From Planctomycetota bacterium (GTDB lineage Bacteria; Planctomycetota; B15-G4), in assembly GCA_003644265.1 (NCBI GenBank), contig QNBX01000015.1, forward strand, positions 1 to 45,945: a DNA stretch of 45,945 nucleotides, in the 5' to 3' direction. This document shows, piece by piece, positions 37,020-44,884 of this stretch (position 1 is the stretch's first letter; every line of letters starts with the position of its first letter). The notes beneath the pieces are model-generated. The model saw nothing but the letters and a program-made list of their open reading frames with translations. It was not told the origin of the DNA and ran no database searches. The translations under genes were made by a program, and so were the position numbers.

Positions 37020-38215
37020 TGAACACCCTGGACGCCCCCCTGCCGCTGAGGCACGGCCAACGCGAGGGGCTGCACCTGCGACAGGTGCTGCGCATGATCG
37101 CCATCGCGTGTGGGCTGATCACGCTGGCGGGCCTGTTCCTGTCGCCCGATCGGGTCTGGGGCGGTTTCCTGATGGGCTTCGCCTACATCACCGTGCTGGC
37201 ATTGGCCGGCCCGGTGTTCCTGGCCTTCCTGTGCATGGCCGGCGCGCGCTGGTCCATCGCCCTGGAGCGCATCCTGGTCGCCATGTCCAAGGCCCTGCCC
37301 GTGGCCGGCGGCCTGGGGCTGATCCTGCTGCTGGGCACGCACAGCCTGTACGAGTGGTCCCACCCGGCCGCCGTCGAGCACGACCTGATCCTGCAGGACA
37401 AGGCCGCCTGGCTGAACCCCACGGGCTTTGCCCTGCGCCTGGTGGGCGTGTTCCTCGTCTGGTGCCTGTTCGCGCGGCGGCTCGCCAGCCTCTCGGCGCG
37501 CTACGCCCAGGACCCCAGCGAGGCGCTGCGCCGCACCCGCGTGCGCTGGTCGGCGGCCTTCATCGCGGTGGTGGCCATCACCTTCTCGATCGCGAGCATC
37601 GACTGGCTCATGTCGCTGGAGCCGCACTGGTTCAGCACCATGTTCCCGCTGCTGCAGTTCTCGGGGCTGGGCGCCGCCGGTCTGGCCGCGGCGATCCTGC
37701 TCACGCTGCGCCATGAGCGCCTCGGCACCCTGGACGCGGACCTGCGCGACGACCACCTGCACGACCTGGGCAAGCTGCTGTTCTCGCTGACCCTGCTCTG
37801 GGTCTTCTGCTGGTACTGCCAGTACATGCTGATCTGGTACACGGACATGCCCGAAGAGACCGTGTACTACGCCGCGCGCCAGAAGGGTCAGTGGTGGCTG
37901 CTGGTGCAGGCCACCATCGTGGTCAAGTGGGCGGTGCCGTTTCTGGCGCTGATGCCGCGCACGCTGTGCCGCAACCGGCGCGTGCTCATGCGCATCTCGC
38001 TGCTGGTGCTGGCCGGCCACGCGCTCGACCTGTTCGTGCAGGTGGGCCCGCCGCTGCTGGGCGAGGTGCCCTACGCGGGTCTCTGGGAGATCGCCCCGGT
38101 GGTCGGTGCCGTGGCCCTGTTCTTCCTGCTGGCCGACGCCGCCTGCCCGAACCCGCCCCGCGTGACGGCGCAGCACCCCGCCCTGCGAGACAGCCTCAGC
38201 TACCGCACACCCTGA
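37016..38215 (+). CDS. actF: Alternative complex III subunit ActF, membrane protein
   Basis: 399 residues from GTG at 37016; the ATG at 37019 is an equal alternative. About ten membrane helices. Characteristic segments are HSLYEWSHPAAVEHDLILQDK, FSIASIDWLMSLEPHWFSTMF and YCQYMLIWYTDMPEETVYY, the last two being the marks of ActF. It is related to ActC but shorter and completes the membrane part of the complex. In most genomes the act genes are followed by an SCO protein and cytochrome oxidase subunits. Here the next gene is a nitrate transporter fused to DoxX, 50 bp later. Confidence 0.9.
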   Translation: MMNTLDAPLPLRHGQREGLHLRQVLRMIAIACGLITLAGLFLSPDRVWGGFLMGFAYITVLALAGPVFLAFLCMAGARWSIALERILVAMSKALPVAGGLGLILLLGTHSLYEWSHPAAVEHDLILQDKAAWLNPTGFALRLVGVFLVWCLFARRLASLSARYAQDPSEALRRTRVRWSAAFIAVVAITFSIASIDWLMSLEPHWFSTMFPLLQFSGLGAAGLAAAILLTLRHERLGTLDADLRDDHLHDLGKLLFSLTLLWVFCWYCQYMLIWYTDMPEETVYYAARQKGQWWLLVQATIVVKWAVPFLALMPRTLCRNRRVLMRISLLVLAGHALDLFVQVGPPLLGEVPYAGLWEIAPVVGAVALFFLLADAACPNPPRVTAQHPALRDSLSYRTP

Positions 38216-38265
38216 GCTCCCCGAACGCATCCCCCAGCACGCTCGCTTGACCCGGAAGACCGACC

Positions 38266-40062
38266 ATGGACGTCCGCAACAAAGCCACCAGCATTGATCT
38301 CTTCAGCCTGAAGACGCGCAACATGCGCGCCTTCCATATGTCGTGGTTCGCGTTCTTCCTGTGCTTCTTCGCCTGGTTCGGCATCGCTCCGCTGATGGCG
38401 GTGGTGCGCGAGGAGCTGGGCCTGACCAAGGAGCAGATCGGCAACACCATCATCGCGTCGGTGGCCATCACCATCGTGGCGCGACTGTTCATCGGCTGGC
38501 TGTGTGACCGCATCGGGCCGCGGCTGTCGTACACCTTCCTGCTGATCCTCGGCGGCCTGCCGGTGATGGGCATCGGGCTGGCCCACGACTACTGGACCTT
38601 CCTGCTGTTCCGCCTGGGCATCGGCACCATCGGCGCGTCGTTCGTCATCACCCAGTACCACACCTCGGTCATGTTCGCGCCCAACTGCGTGGGCACCGCC
38701 AACGCGACCTCCGCCGGCTGGGGAAACCTGGGCGGCGGCGTGACGCAGATGGTCATGCCGCTGGTCATGGGCGCCTTCGTGGCCTTCGGCCTGAGTGACG
38801 AGCACAGCTGGCGCATGGCCATGGTGGTGGCCGGAGGCGTCTGTGTGCTGACCGGCGTGGCCTACTACTTCTTCACCACCGACCTGCCCGACGGCAACTT
38901 CAAGGAGCTGCGCGAGCGGGGCGAGTTGCCACGCGTCGAGAAGACCAAGGGTGCCTTCCTGATGGCCGCGAAGGACAAGCGCGTCTGGGCCCTGTTCATG
39001 GTCTACGCGGCCTGCTTCGGCATCGAGCTCACCATCAACAACATCGCCGCGCTGTACTACATGGACTACTTCGACCTGGGGCTGAAGACCGCGGGCCTAG
39101 TAGCCGGCCTGTTCGGGTTGATGAACATCTTCGCGCGCACGCTGGGCGGCTTCGTGAGCGACAAGTTCGTGCAGCGACACGGCCTGCGGGGCCGGGTGCG
39201 CTGGCTGTTCATCGCGCTGTTGATCGAGGGCGTGGCCCTGATCTTCTTCAGCCAGATGCGCGTGATCGCCATGGCCATCCCCATGATGATCGTGTTCAGC
39301 CTGTTCGTGCAGATGTCCGAGGGCGCCACCTACTCGATCGTCCCGTTCATCAACAAGAAGGCCCTGGGCGCCGTGGCGGGCATCGTCGGCGCCGGCGGCA
39401 ACATGGGCGCCGTGGCGGCGGGCTTCCTGATCCGCTCCGAGGGCATCAGCTACCCCCAGGCCCTGCTGATCCTGGGCGGGCTGGTCATGCTGTGCTCGTT
39501 CTTTGCCCTGGCCGTCAAGTTCTCGCCGGCCGAGGAGCGGACGGTGGCCAAGGAACACGCCGCCGCCATGGCCGCGCGCCGCGCCGCGATGGTCGACCGC
39601 AAGCCCCTGCGCGATCTGATCCCCGGCCTCAAGCACGTACGCCCCATGGACGCCCTGCGCATGTACCTGGGCATCGCACTGGTGGTGAAGGGCATCTACT
39701 TCATCATGAACATGTCGGGACTGGAGGCCACCCTGGGCGATGGGTTGGGCGAGGGCCAGACCATGATCGCCTGGTCGGTGGTCTTTGCCCACGTGATCGG
39801 CGGGGCCAGCCTGGCGCTGGGCTTCGTCACGCGCATCGCGGCCTTCGCCAACGCCGTGATCCTGTTCGGCGCCGTGATCGTGCACCTGATGGGCGACGCC
39901 GCGGGCAGCCTGATCGGCGGCAACCTCGACTTCCAGTTCACCTTCTTCGTGTTCTTCACGCTGGTGCTGCTGGTCTGGCGCGGCTCGGGACCGCTGTCCC
40001 TGGATCACCTGCTGCGCATCGACAACGAGCGCGAGCCGGATCTGTTTGCCAACGACGGCTGA
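38266..40062 (+). CDS. NarK1/NRT2-like nitrate transporter fused to a C-terminal DoxX-like domain
   Basis: 598 residues. Residues 1-425 are an MFS nitrate transporter of the NarK1/NRT2 branch: NMRAFHMSWFAFFLCFFAW at the start, nitrate signatures AGWGNLGGGVTQMVMP and AGIVGAGGNMGAVAAGF. After a charged linker (VAKEHAAAMAARRAAMVDRK) residues about 460-585 form four more membrane helices: MYLGIALVVKGIYFIMNM, MIAWSVVFAHVIGGASLALG, FANAVILFGAVIVHLMG and FTFFVFFTLVLLVWRG. This is the size and pattern of a DoxX/SURF4-like domain, a family that includes a thiosulfate:quinone oxidoreductase subunit. No stop or shift lies between the parts. Nitrate/proton uptake is probable for the first part; the role of the second is unknown, perhaps quinone contact. 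Confidence 0.88.
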   Translation: MDVRNKATSIDLFSLKTRNMRAFHMSWFAFFLCFFAWFGIAPLMAVVREELGLTKEQIGNTIIASVAITIVARLFIGWLCDRIGPRLSYTFLLILGGLPVMGIGLAHDYWTFLLFRLGIGTIGASFVITQYHTSVMFAPNCVGTANATSAGWGNLGGGVTQMVMPLVMGAFVAFGLSDEHSWRMAMVVAGGVCVLTGVAYYFFTTDLPDGNFKELRERGELPRVEKTKGAFLMAAKDKRVWALFMVYAACFGIELTINNIAALYYMDYFDLGLKTAGLVAGLFGLMNIFARTLGGFVSDKFVQRHGLRGRVRWLFIALLIEGVALIFFSQMRVIAMAIPMMIVFSLFVQMSEGATYSIVPFINKKALGAVAGIVGAGGNMGAVAAGFLIRSEGISYPQALLILGGLVMLCSFFALAVKFSPAEERTVAKEHAAAMAARRAAMVDRKPLRDLIPGLKHVRPMDALRMYLGIALVVKGIYFIMNMSGLEATLGDGLGEGQTMIAWSVVFAHVIGGASLALGFVTRIAAFANAVILFGAVIVHLMGDAAGSLIGGNLDFQFTFFVFFTLVLLVWRGSGPLSLDHLLRIDNEREPDLFANDG

Positions 40063-40106
40063 GCGCAGGACGCGCACCGGACCCGCGCTGCGCACGCGAG
40101 CTGCAG

Positions 40107-40121
40107 GCTGAGCCGCTCAGC
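40107..40121. terminator. Small stem-loop between convergent genes
   Basis: GCTGAG and CTCAGC pair around CCG. It overlaps the desaturase stop (40117-40119, minus strand) and lies 45 bp after the end of the long nar-act cluster. It may be a weak two-way terminator; no T-run is present. Confidence 0.25.
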
Positions 40122-41010
40122 GCAGGCCCGCGGCGCTCATCTTCTTCAGCCGCAGCTCGGCCTTCACCTTCTCGCGCGCGTTCAGGATGGCCTGCTTGGA
40201 GGCCCGCTTGAGATCCCAGGTCAGGTGCACCTTGGACAAGCTCCAGACCCACCACTTGGTCGGGTCGAAGTGGAACCAGCGCACCCCGTTGCGGTAGTCG
40301 TTCGCGAAGCGGTGGTGGAAGTTGTGGTAGCCCTCGCCCATGGTCACGAGCGCGGTGACGAAGGAGTCACGCGCCGAGTTGGCCAGCGAGTAGGGCCGGC
40401 ACCCGATGATGTGCGCCACCGAGTTGATCGAAAAAGTGCTGTGCCACTCCACCACCAAGCGCAGGAAGCCGGCGATCAACAGCGCGCCGATCGGGTCACC
40501 CCAGATCAGGCCCAACGAGAACGGCAGCACGACCGAGGAGAGCAGCGCGCACAGCAGGTAGTGCCGGTGCTGCCACATCACCAGTCGATCCGCCTTGAGG
40601 TCCTTGACGTTCTCGAAGTCGCGCGGCACGCCGCGATGCAGCACCCAGCCGATGTGCGCCCACCAGAAGCCCTTGCGGATGTTGTACGGGTCTTGCTTGC
40701 GATCGACGTTCAGGTGGTGGATGCGGTGATCGGCGGACCACTTCAGCGCCGAGTTCTGGACCGAGGCCGCGCCAAAGAACAGATACACCGCGCGCAGCAC
40801 GCCGCGCGCGCGATGGGTCCGGTGCGAGAACAAGCGGTGGTAGCCGGCGCTGATGGACAGCGTGCAGGCCCACGAGTAGGCCAACCCCAGTCCCAGGCTC
40901 CACCAAGAGAACTTGACCAGGCACATGTAGAGCACCGCGACGACGGCCAGTGCGTGGGAGACAAATATGAACCAGGTGTTCAGCTTGTCGAGCGGACGGC
41001 GTCGGGACAT
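40117..41010 (-). CDS. Membrane fatty-acid desaturase (acyl-CoA delta9 type)
   Basis: 297 residues from the ATG at 41010; a longer in-frame start at 41265 adds a Pro/Arg-rich stretch with no family match. The three His boxes of the di-iron enzyme are complete: HRLFSH (58-63), HRIHH (95-99) and HNFHH (229-233), plus His200 in INSVAH. Four membrane helices are visible (about 12-32, 37-54, 153-170 and 175-188). The spacing fits stearoyl/palmitoyl-CoA delta9 desaturases, which need oxygen and an electron donor. It is convergent with the nitrate cluster and not part of it. Upstream on its strand is a small AT-rich island that could hold its promoter. Confidence 0.9.
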   Translation of the reverse strand: MSRRRPLDKLNTWFIFVSHALAVVAVLYMCLVKFSWWSLGLGLAYSWACTLSISAGYHRLFSHRTHRARGVLRAVYLFFGAASVQNSALKWSADHRIHHLNVDRKQDPYNIRKGFWWAHIGWVLHRGVPRDFENVKDLKADRLVMWQHRHYLLCALLSSVVLPFSLGLIWGDPIGALLIAGFLRLVVEWHSTFSINSVAHIIGCRPYSLANSARDSFVTALVTMGEGYHNFHHRFANDYRNGVRWFHFDPTKWWVWSLSKVHLTWDLKRASKQAILNAREKVKAELRLKKMSAAGLR

Positions 41011-41082
41011 GGCAGGCGGGGCAAGGGGGGGGAGAGTTCGAGAGCAGACACAGCGCCCAGTCCAGAGGACCGGAGGCGGAGC

Positions 41083-41119
41083 AATATTATGGCGCGCATC
41101 GCCGCGGAGGAATATTTCC
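41083..41119 (-). promoter_or_regulatory. AT-rich island upstream of the desaturase, candidate promoter/operator
   Basis: In a region otherwise very GC-rich, the minus strand reads CATAATATT (complement of 41083-41091), a near -10 element, and 18 bases further upstream GGAAATATTCC (41109-41119), a palindrome with GGAA/TTCC arms. It is about 75-110 bp before the desaturase ATG. No good -35 is visible. A role in temperature or fatty-acid control is a guess. Confidence 0.35.
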
Positions 41120-41281
41120 GTGGAGAAAACGCTCTGGATCGCCTCGGGCTCCTGATAGCCCCGACGTGACGCGCGCGCCCGCTGCGCGTGCGTCAGCCAA
41201 CGCCCAGGCCCCGAAGCCATGGCCCGGCCCCCCGCTGACCCCGCCGGCCCTGCTGGGGCAAGCACCCCAGAGCGAGAGGGC

Positions 41282-42721
41282 CTACTTCAGGTATCCGAGG
41301 GCACGCAGCTCCTGGAGCCGTTCAGGCGACAGCTCACCCACGTCAAGAACCGGGCCACCCACACGCTGCTCGAGCGCCGCCGCGTCCCGCCGCATGTCAT
41401 CCAACAGGCCGATCAGGGCCGCGGCGCCCGGGACATCCGGTCCCTCTTCAGCCAGGTTGTGCGCCTCATGCGGGTCGGCGGCCAGGTCGTAGTACTCAAA
41501 CGAACGCTCGGGCCGCTGGATCAGCTTGGAATCGCCATCGATGACCGCATCGGACTTCTTGCCGCCGCCTGTGGCGAGCACGCGACGGTCCTCGCCCAAC
41601 TCGTCGAAGGGCAGCAGGCTGCGACCCTGCAAGGCCGGATGCCCGTGCAGCTCCAGCAGTTCCATCAGCGTCGGCAACAGATCCAGCGCGCTCACCCGGG
41701 CCTGCACGCGACGCGCCGCTGCACCACCCGGCGGGCGCACCAACAGGGGCACCCAGAGCTCCTCCTGGTGCAGCTGACGGTGACTGAAGCCGCCGTGCTC
41801 ACCGAACGCCTCGCCGTGGTCGGAGGTCACGATCAGCCAGGCGTCATCCAACCAGCCCTTGGCGTCCAGGTCGTCGAACAGCCTGCCCAGCCCCGCGTCG
41901 ATGCCGTGGATGCACCCGTCATACAGTCCCTTCAGGTACTCGATGTCCTCCGGCGAGAAGTCGCTGCGGTCGATCCCGCTCCAGAAGCGCTTCAGCGTCT
42001 TCTCGAGGTCGGTCAGCCCACCGCTCGCGCGCAGACCGCCCAGCGTCGTGACGATGCCGCGCAACGCTCCGTCGAAGTGCTCGTCGGTGAACAGGTCGTG
42101 CCCGTCGGGTGGCAGGTAGGGCGCGTGCACGCCATACGTGTGTACGAACAGAAACGTAGGCTCGTCGGGCGCGTCTTGGAGCCACGCCTGCAGGGACGCG
42201 AGCTTGTCCTCAAACGGCTCGTAGCGCGACTCAAACACGTCGTAGCCACGGTCGAATCCATAGGCCTCGGTGACGATGCCGCCATCGGTGAACGCCACCG
42301 TGTTCCAGCCCTGTTCCTGCAGCATGTGGGGCAGGTAAGGCAGTCGGGGAGACAGCAGCGCCGGGCGGCCGTTGAAGATGCCGTGCACCCGCGGCAGGAC
42401 GCCCGTGAACATGGTCATGTGCGCCGGGCCGGTGCTGGGCGACGCGGCCAGGTAGTGCTCGAACAGCAGCGACTGCTCGGCCAAGGCGTCCAACACCGGC
42501 GAGGTGGGACGCTCGTAGCCGTAGCAGGCCAGGTGGTCCGCGCGCAGCGTGTCGATCGAGATCATGATCAGGTGCGGGCGCGTGGGCTGCTCGGGCGCCG
42601 CCTGCTCTGCCGGCCCGCAGCCCGCCAGCAGGGACGCGCCCAGCAGCAACGCGATACGTGCACCGATCACCGTCCTCGCGATGGACACTCTAGGGGCCGG
42701 ACAGGCGGATCGAGCGAGCAT
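41282..42721 (-). CDS. Lipoprotein AP/sulfatase superfamily hydrolase with Thr nucleophile
   Basis: 479 residues from the ATG at 42721; a GTG eleven codons later would give a tidier signal peptide. The signal ends in lipobox LLAGC (Cys35). Core motifs: MISIDTLRADH (Asp57), CYGYERPTSP, the nucleophile segment PSTGPAHMTMFTG (Thr97 at the nucleophile position, His where sulfatases have Arg), and TSDHGEAFGEHGG with HRQLHQEE. The C-terminus is ALGYLK. It is closest in wording to the paralogue at 8419-9840 (both have DTLRADHL and CYGYERPTSP). Like the others it cannot be a formylglycine sulfatase. It should act on an ester outside the cytoplasmic membrane; substrate unknown. Confidence 0.83.
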   Translation of the reverse strand: MLARSACPAPRVSIARTVIGARIALLLGASLLAGCGPAEQAAPEQPTRPHLIMISIDTLRADHLACYGYERPTSPVLDALAEQSLLFEHYLAASPSTGPAHMTMFTGVLPRVHGIFNGRPALLSPRLPYLPHMLQEQGWNTVAFTDGGIVTEAYGFDRGYDVFESRYEPFEDKLASLQAWLQDAPDEPTFLFVHTYGVHAPYLPPDGHDLFTDEHFDGALRGIVTTLGGLRASGGLTDLEKTLKRFWSGIDRSDFSPEDIEYLKGLYDGCIHGIDAGLGRLFDDLDAKGWLDDAWLIVTSDHGEAFGEHGGFSHRQLHQEELWVPLLVRPPGGAAARRVQARVSALDLLPTLMELLELHGHPALQGRSLLPFDELGEDRRVLATGGGKKSDAVIDGDSKLIQRPERSFEYYDLAADPHEAHNLAEEGPDVPGAAALIGLLDDMRRDAAALEQRVGGPVLDVGELSPERLQELRALGYLK

Positions 42722-42780
42722 GGGCGCGGAGTCTAGCACAGGCCCCACAGGCTCCCTGCGCCCGCGAACGGCCCAACACA

Positions 42781-42794
42781 TGACAGGACTGTCA
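42781..42794. promoter_or_regulatory. 14-bp perfect dyad in a divergent upstream region
   Basis: TGACAGGACTGTCA has exact 6-bp arms around two bases. It lies between the divergent lipoprotein gene (start 42721) and the beta-helix gene (start 42911), where a regulator could control either. A TAGGCT at 42817-42822 may be a -10 for the rightward gene. Confidence 0.3.
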
Positions 42795-42910
42795 CCGCAT
42801 GCCGACGCAAGCCACTTAGGCTGAATCGCCCGGCCTCATCCGGAGCACCGGCCGAGACACGTCGCCCCCGCTGTGTCCCCAGCGCTCCGCGGCCCCTGTA
42901 GGAGCAGAAC

Positions 42911-44860
42911 ATGCTGCGTGTCACGACCCTGATCCTGCTGGCCGGTTTGGCCGGCCCGAGCGCCGCCCAGATCCGCTTCGTGGACGCCTCGGCCACGGGC
43001 GCGCACGACGGCAGCAGCTGGAGCGACGCCCACACCGACCTGCAGGACGCCCTGGCCGGCGCGACCGCGGGAGAGATCTGGATCGCCCAGGGCAGCTATC
43101 GCCCGGGCGCAGCCGGTGACCGCAGCGCCACGTTCCAGCTGCGCAACGGCGTGTCCATCTACGGCGGATTCGACGGCAGCGAGACCAGCCTGAGCCAGCG
43201 CGATGTGACCGCCCACCCCACCATCCTCAGCGGCGACATCGATCAGAACGACACCTACGGCGCCGGCCTGAACTGGTGGCAGTTCAACTGGACCGGCAGC
43301 GCCGGCAACAGCTACCACATCGTGACGGGTTCGGGCACCAACGCCTCGGCTGTACTCGATGGCGTCACGCTGCTGGCGGGCGTGGGCTCCGACCCCGCCA
43401 TCCAGGGCGGCGGCGGGCTGCTGGTGCTGGGCGGGAGCCCGTCCTTGCGCAACTGCACCTTCCAGTACAACGCCATCGGCTACGGGTCGTCGGCCTACCT
43501 GCTTGACTGCACGTCCAGCTTCGAGAGCTGCATCATCAAGGACGGCTACACCTGCAACTGTGGCGCGGGAGGCTGGACCAGCGGCGTCCTGGCCACGGGC
43601 AGCTCCGACGTCACCTTCCTCGACTGCGACTTCCTGAACCACTACTACGTGTCGTCGCAGAGCCAGGGCCGCGGCGCCGCCCTCAACATCGACTTCGGCG
43701 CGCGGGGCACGCTCATCGGCTGCAGCATCAGCGGCAATCAGACGGGCAACTTCTACGCGCAGGGCGGCGGCACCGCGCGGGGCGCGGGCGTCAACGCGCA
43801 CGGCGACGTGGTCATCGACCGCTGCGAGTTCAGCGACAACTTCGCCCACGCCGGGGCGGGCCTGACGGTCTGGGCCGACGCCCTCGTGACCAACAGCCTG
43901 TTCGCGCGCAACGAGGCCGTCTCGCACCCCAACGGATCGGGCTTCGACGACGGCGACTACGGCGCGGGCATGCTCTCCACCGGCTTCGGGACCAGCAGCG
44001 TGGAGGTGATCAACTGCACCTTCGTCGACAACAACTGCAGCAAGGGCGCGGGCATGGCGCTGTACGCCGCCAGCGAGGCGAGCGTCCGCAACTGCATCGT
44101 CTACGACAACTACGCCGACCCCGTGCAGCCCGGCGAAGACCTCATCTGGATCCTCAAGCAGAACCTGACCGGATCCTATGACGTGGCCAACAGCTGCGTG
44201 GAGGGGCTGCTGCAGACCGAGCCCGGCGAAGACCCGCCCAACCCGGACAACTTCCCCGGCTGCATCGACGCCGACCCGCTGCTGGAGGACGTCGCCCTCG
44301 GGCTCTACTCCCTGAGCGCGAGCTCGCCCTGCATCGACGCCGGCGACAGCTCGGCCCTGCCCCCGGGACTCGAGCTCGACCTGGCCGGCGCAGCGCGGGC
44401 CTTCGACGACCCGGCCACACCGGACACGGGCCTCGGCCCGGCGCCCGTAATCGACATGGGCGCCTACGAGTTCGGCAGCGAGCCGGCCCCCTCCTGGAGC
44501 GACCTGGGCCTGGGTCTGGCCGGCAGCTCGGGCCTGCCGGTGCTGACGGGCAGCGGCGTGATGACGCAGGGCGCCGACGTGGCGCTGACCCTGTCCGGGG
44601 CGCTGCCCGGCGGGAGCGCGGCCTTCCTGCTCGGCTTCAGCGCCATCCAGCTGCCCTTCAAGGGAGGCACCCTCGTGCCGGCCCTCGACGTGCTCGTGCT
44701 CGGCCTCCCGGTCGATGGCGGCGGCGGTCTGGTGGTGGCCACGAACTGGCCCGCAGGCGTGCCCGCCGGCGTGCCGATCTACGCGCAGTTCTGGCTGGCT
44801 GATCCGGGTGGCGTGCAGGGCTTCGCCGCCAGCAACGCCGTGCTGGGTCTCACCGACTGA
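42911..44860 (+). CDS. Secreted right-handed beta-helix repeat protein
   Basis: 649 residues. Signal peptide 1-19 (MLRVTTLILLAGLAG to SAA). From residue 20, IRFVDASATGAHDGSSWSDA and LQDALAGATAGEIWIAQGSY are the standard opening of PbH1-type choice-of-anchor proteins, followed by NGVSIYGGFDGSE. About ten beta-helix rungs run to residue 420, many with the pattern L-x-N/D-C-x-F/I (SLRNCTFQYN, VIDRCEFSDN and VEVINCTFVDNN). Then CIDADPLL and CIDAGDSS mark the cap, ending MGAYEF. The last 130 residues form a separate small beta domain ending QFWLADPGGVQGFAASNAV, which I associate from memory with secreted planctomycete proteins. It probably binds or cleaves polysaccharide or sits on the cell surface; no catalytic site is recognisable. 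Confidence 0.82.
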   Translation: MLRVTTLILLAGLAGPSAAQIRFVDASATGAHDGSSWSDAHTDLQDALAGATAGEIWIAQGSYRPGAAGDRSATFQLRNGVSIYGGFDGSETSLSQRDVTAHPTILSGDIDQNDTYGAGLNWWQFNWTGSAGNSYHIVTGSGTNASAVLDGVTLLAGVGSDPAIQGGGGLLVLGGSPSLRNCTFQYNAIGYGSSAYLLDCTSSFESCIIKDGYTCNCGAGGWTSGVLATGSSDVTFLDCDFLNHYYVSSQSQGRGAALNIDFGARGTLIGCSISGNQTGNFYAQGGGTARGAGVNAHGDVVIDRCEFSDNFAHAGAGLTVWADALVTNSLFARNEAVSHPNGSGFDDGDYGAGMLSTGFGTSSVEVINCTFVDNNCSKGAGMALYAASEASVRNCIVYDNYADPVQPGEDLIWILKQNLTGSYDVANSCVEGLLQTEPGEDPPNPDNFPGCIDADPLLEDVALGLYSLSASSPCIDAGDSSALPPGLELDLAGAARAFDDPATPDTGLGPAPVIDMGAYEFGSEPAPSWSDLGLGLAGSSGLPVLTGSGVMTQGADVALTLSGALPGGSAAFLLGFSAIQLPFKGGTLVPALDVLVLGLPVDGGGGLVVATNWPAGVPAGVPIYAQFWLADPGGVQGFAASNAVLGLTD

Positions 44861-44884
44861 GGCGGCAGAGCGAGCGCGACGGGC

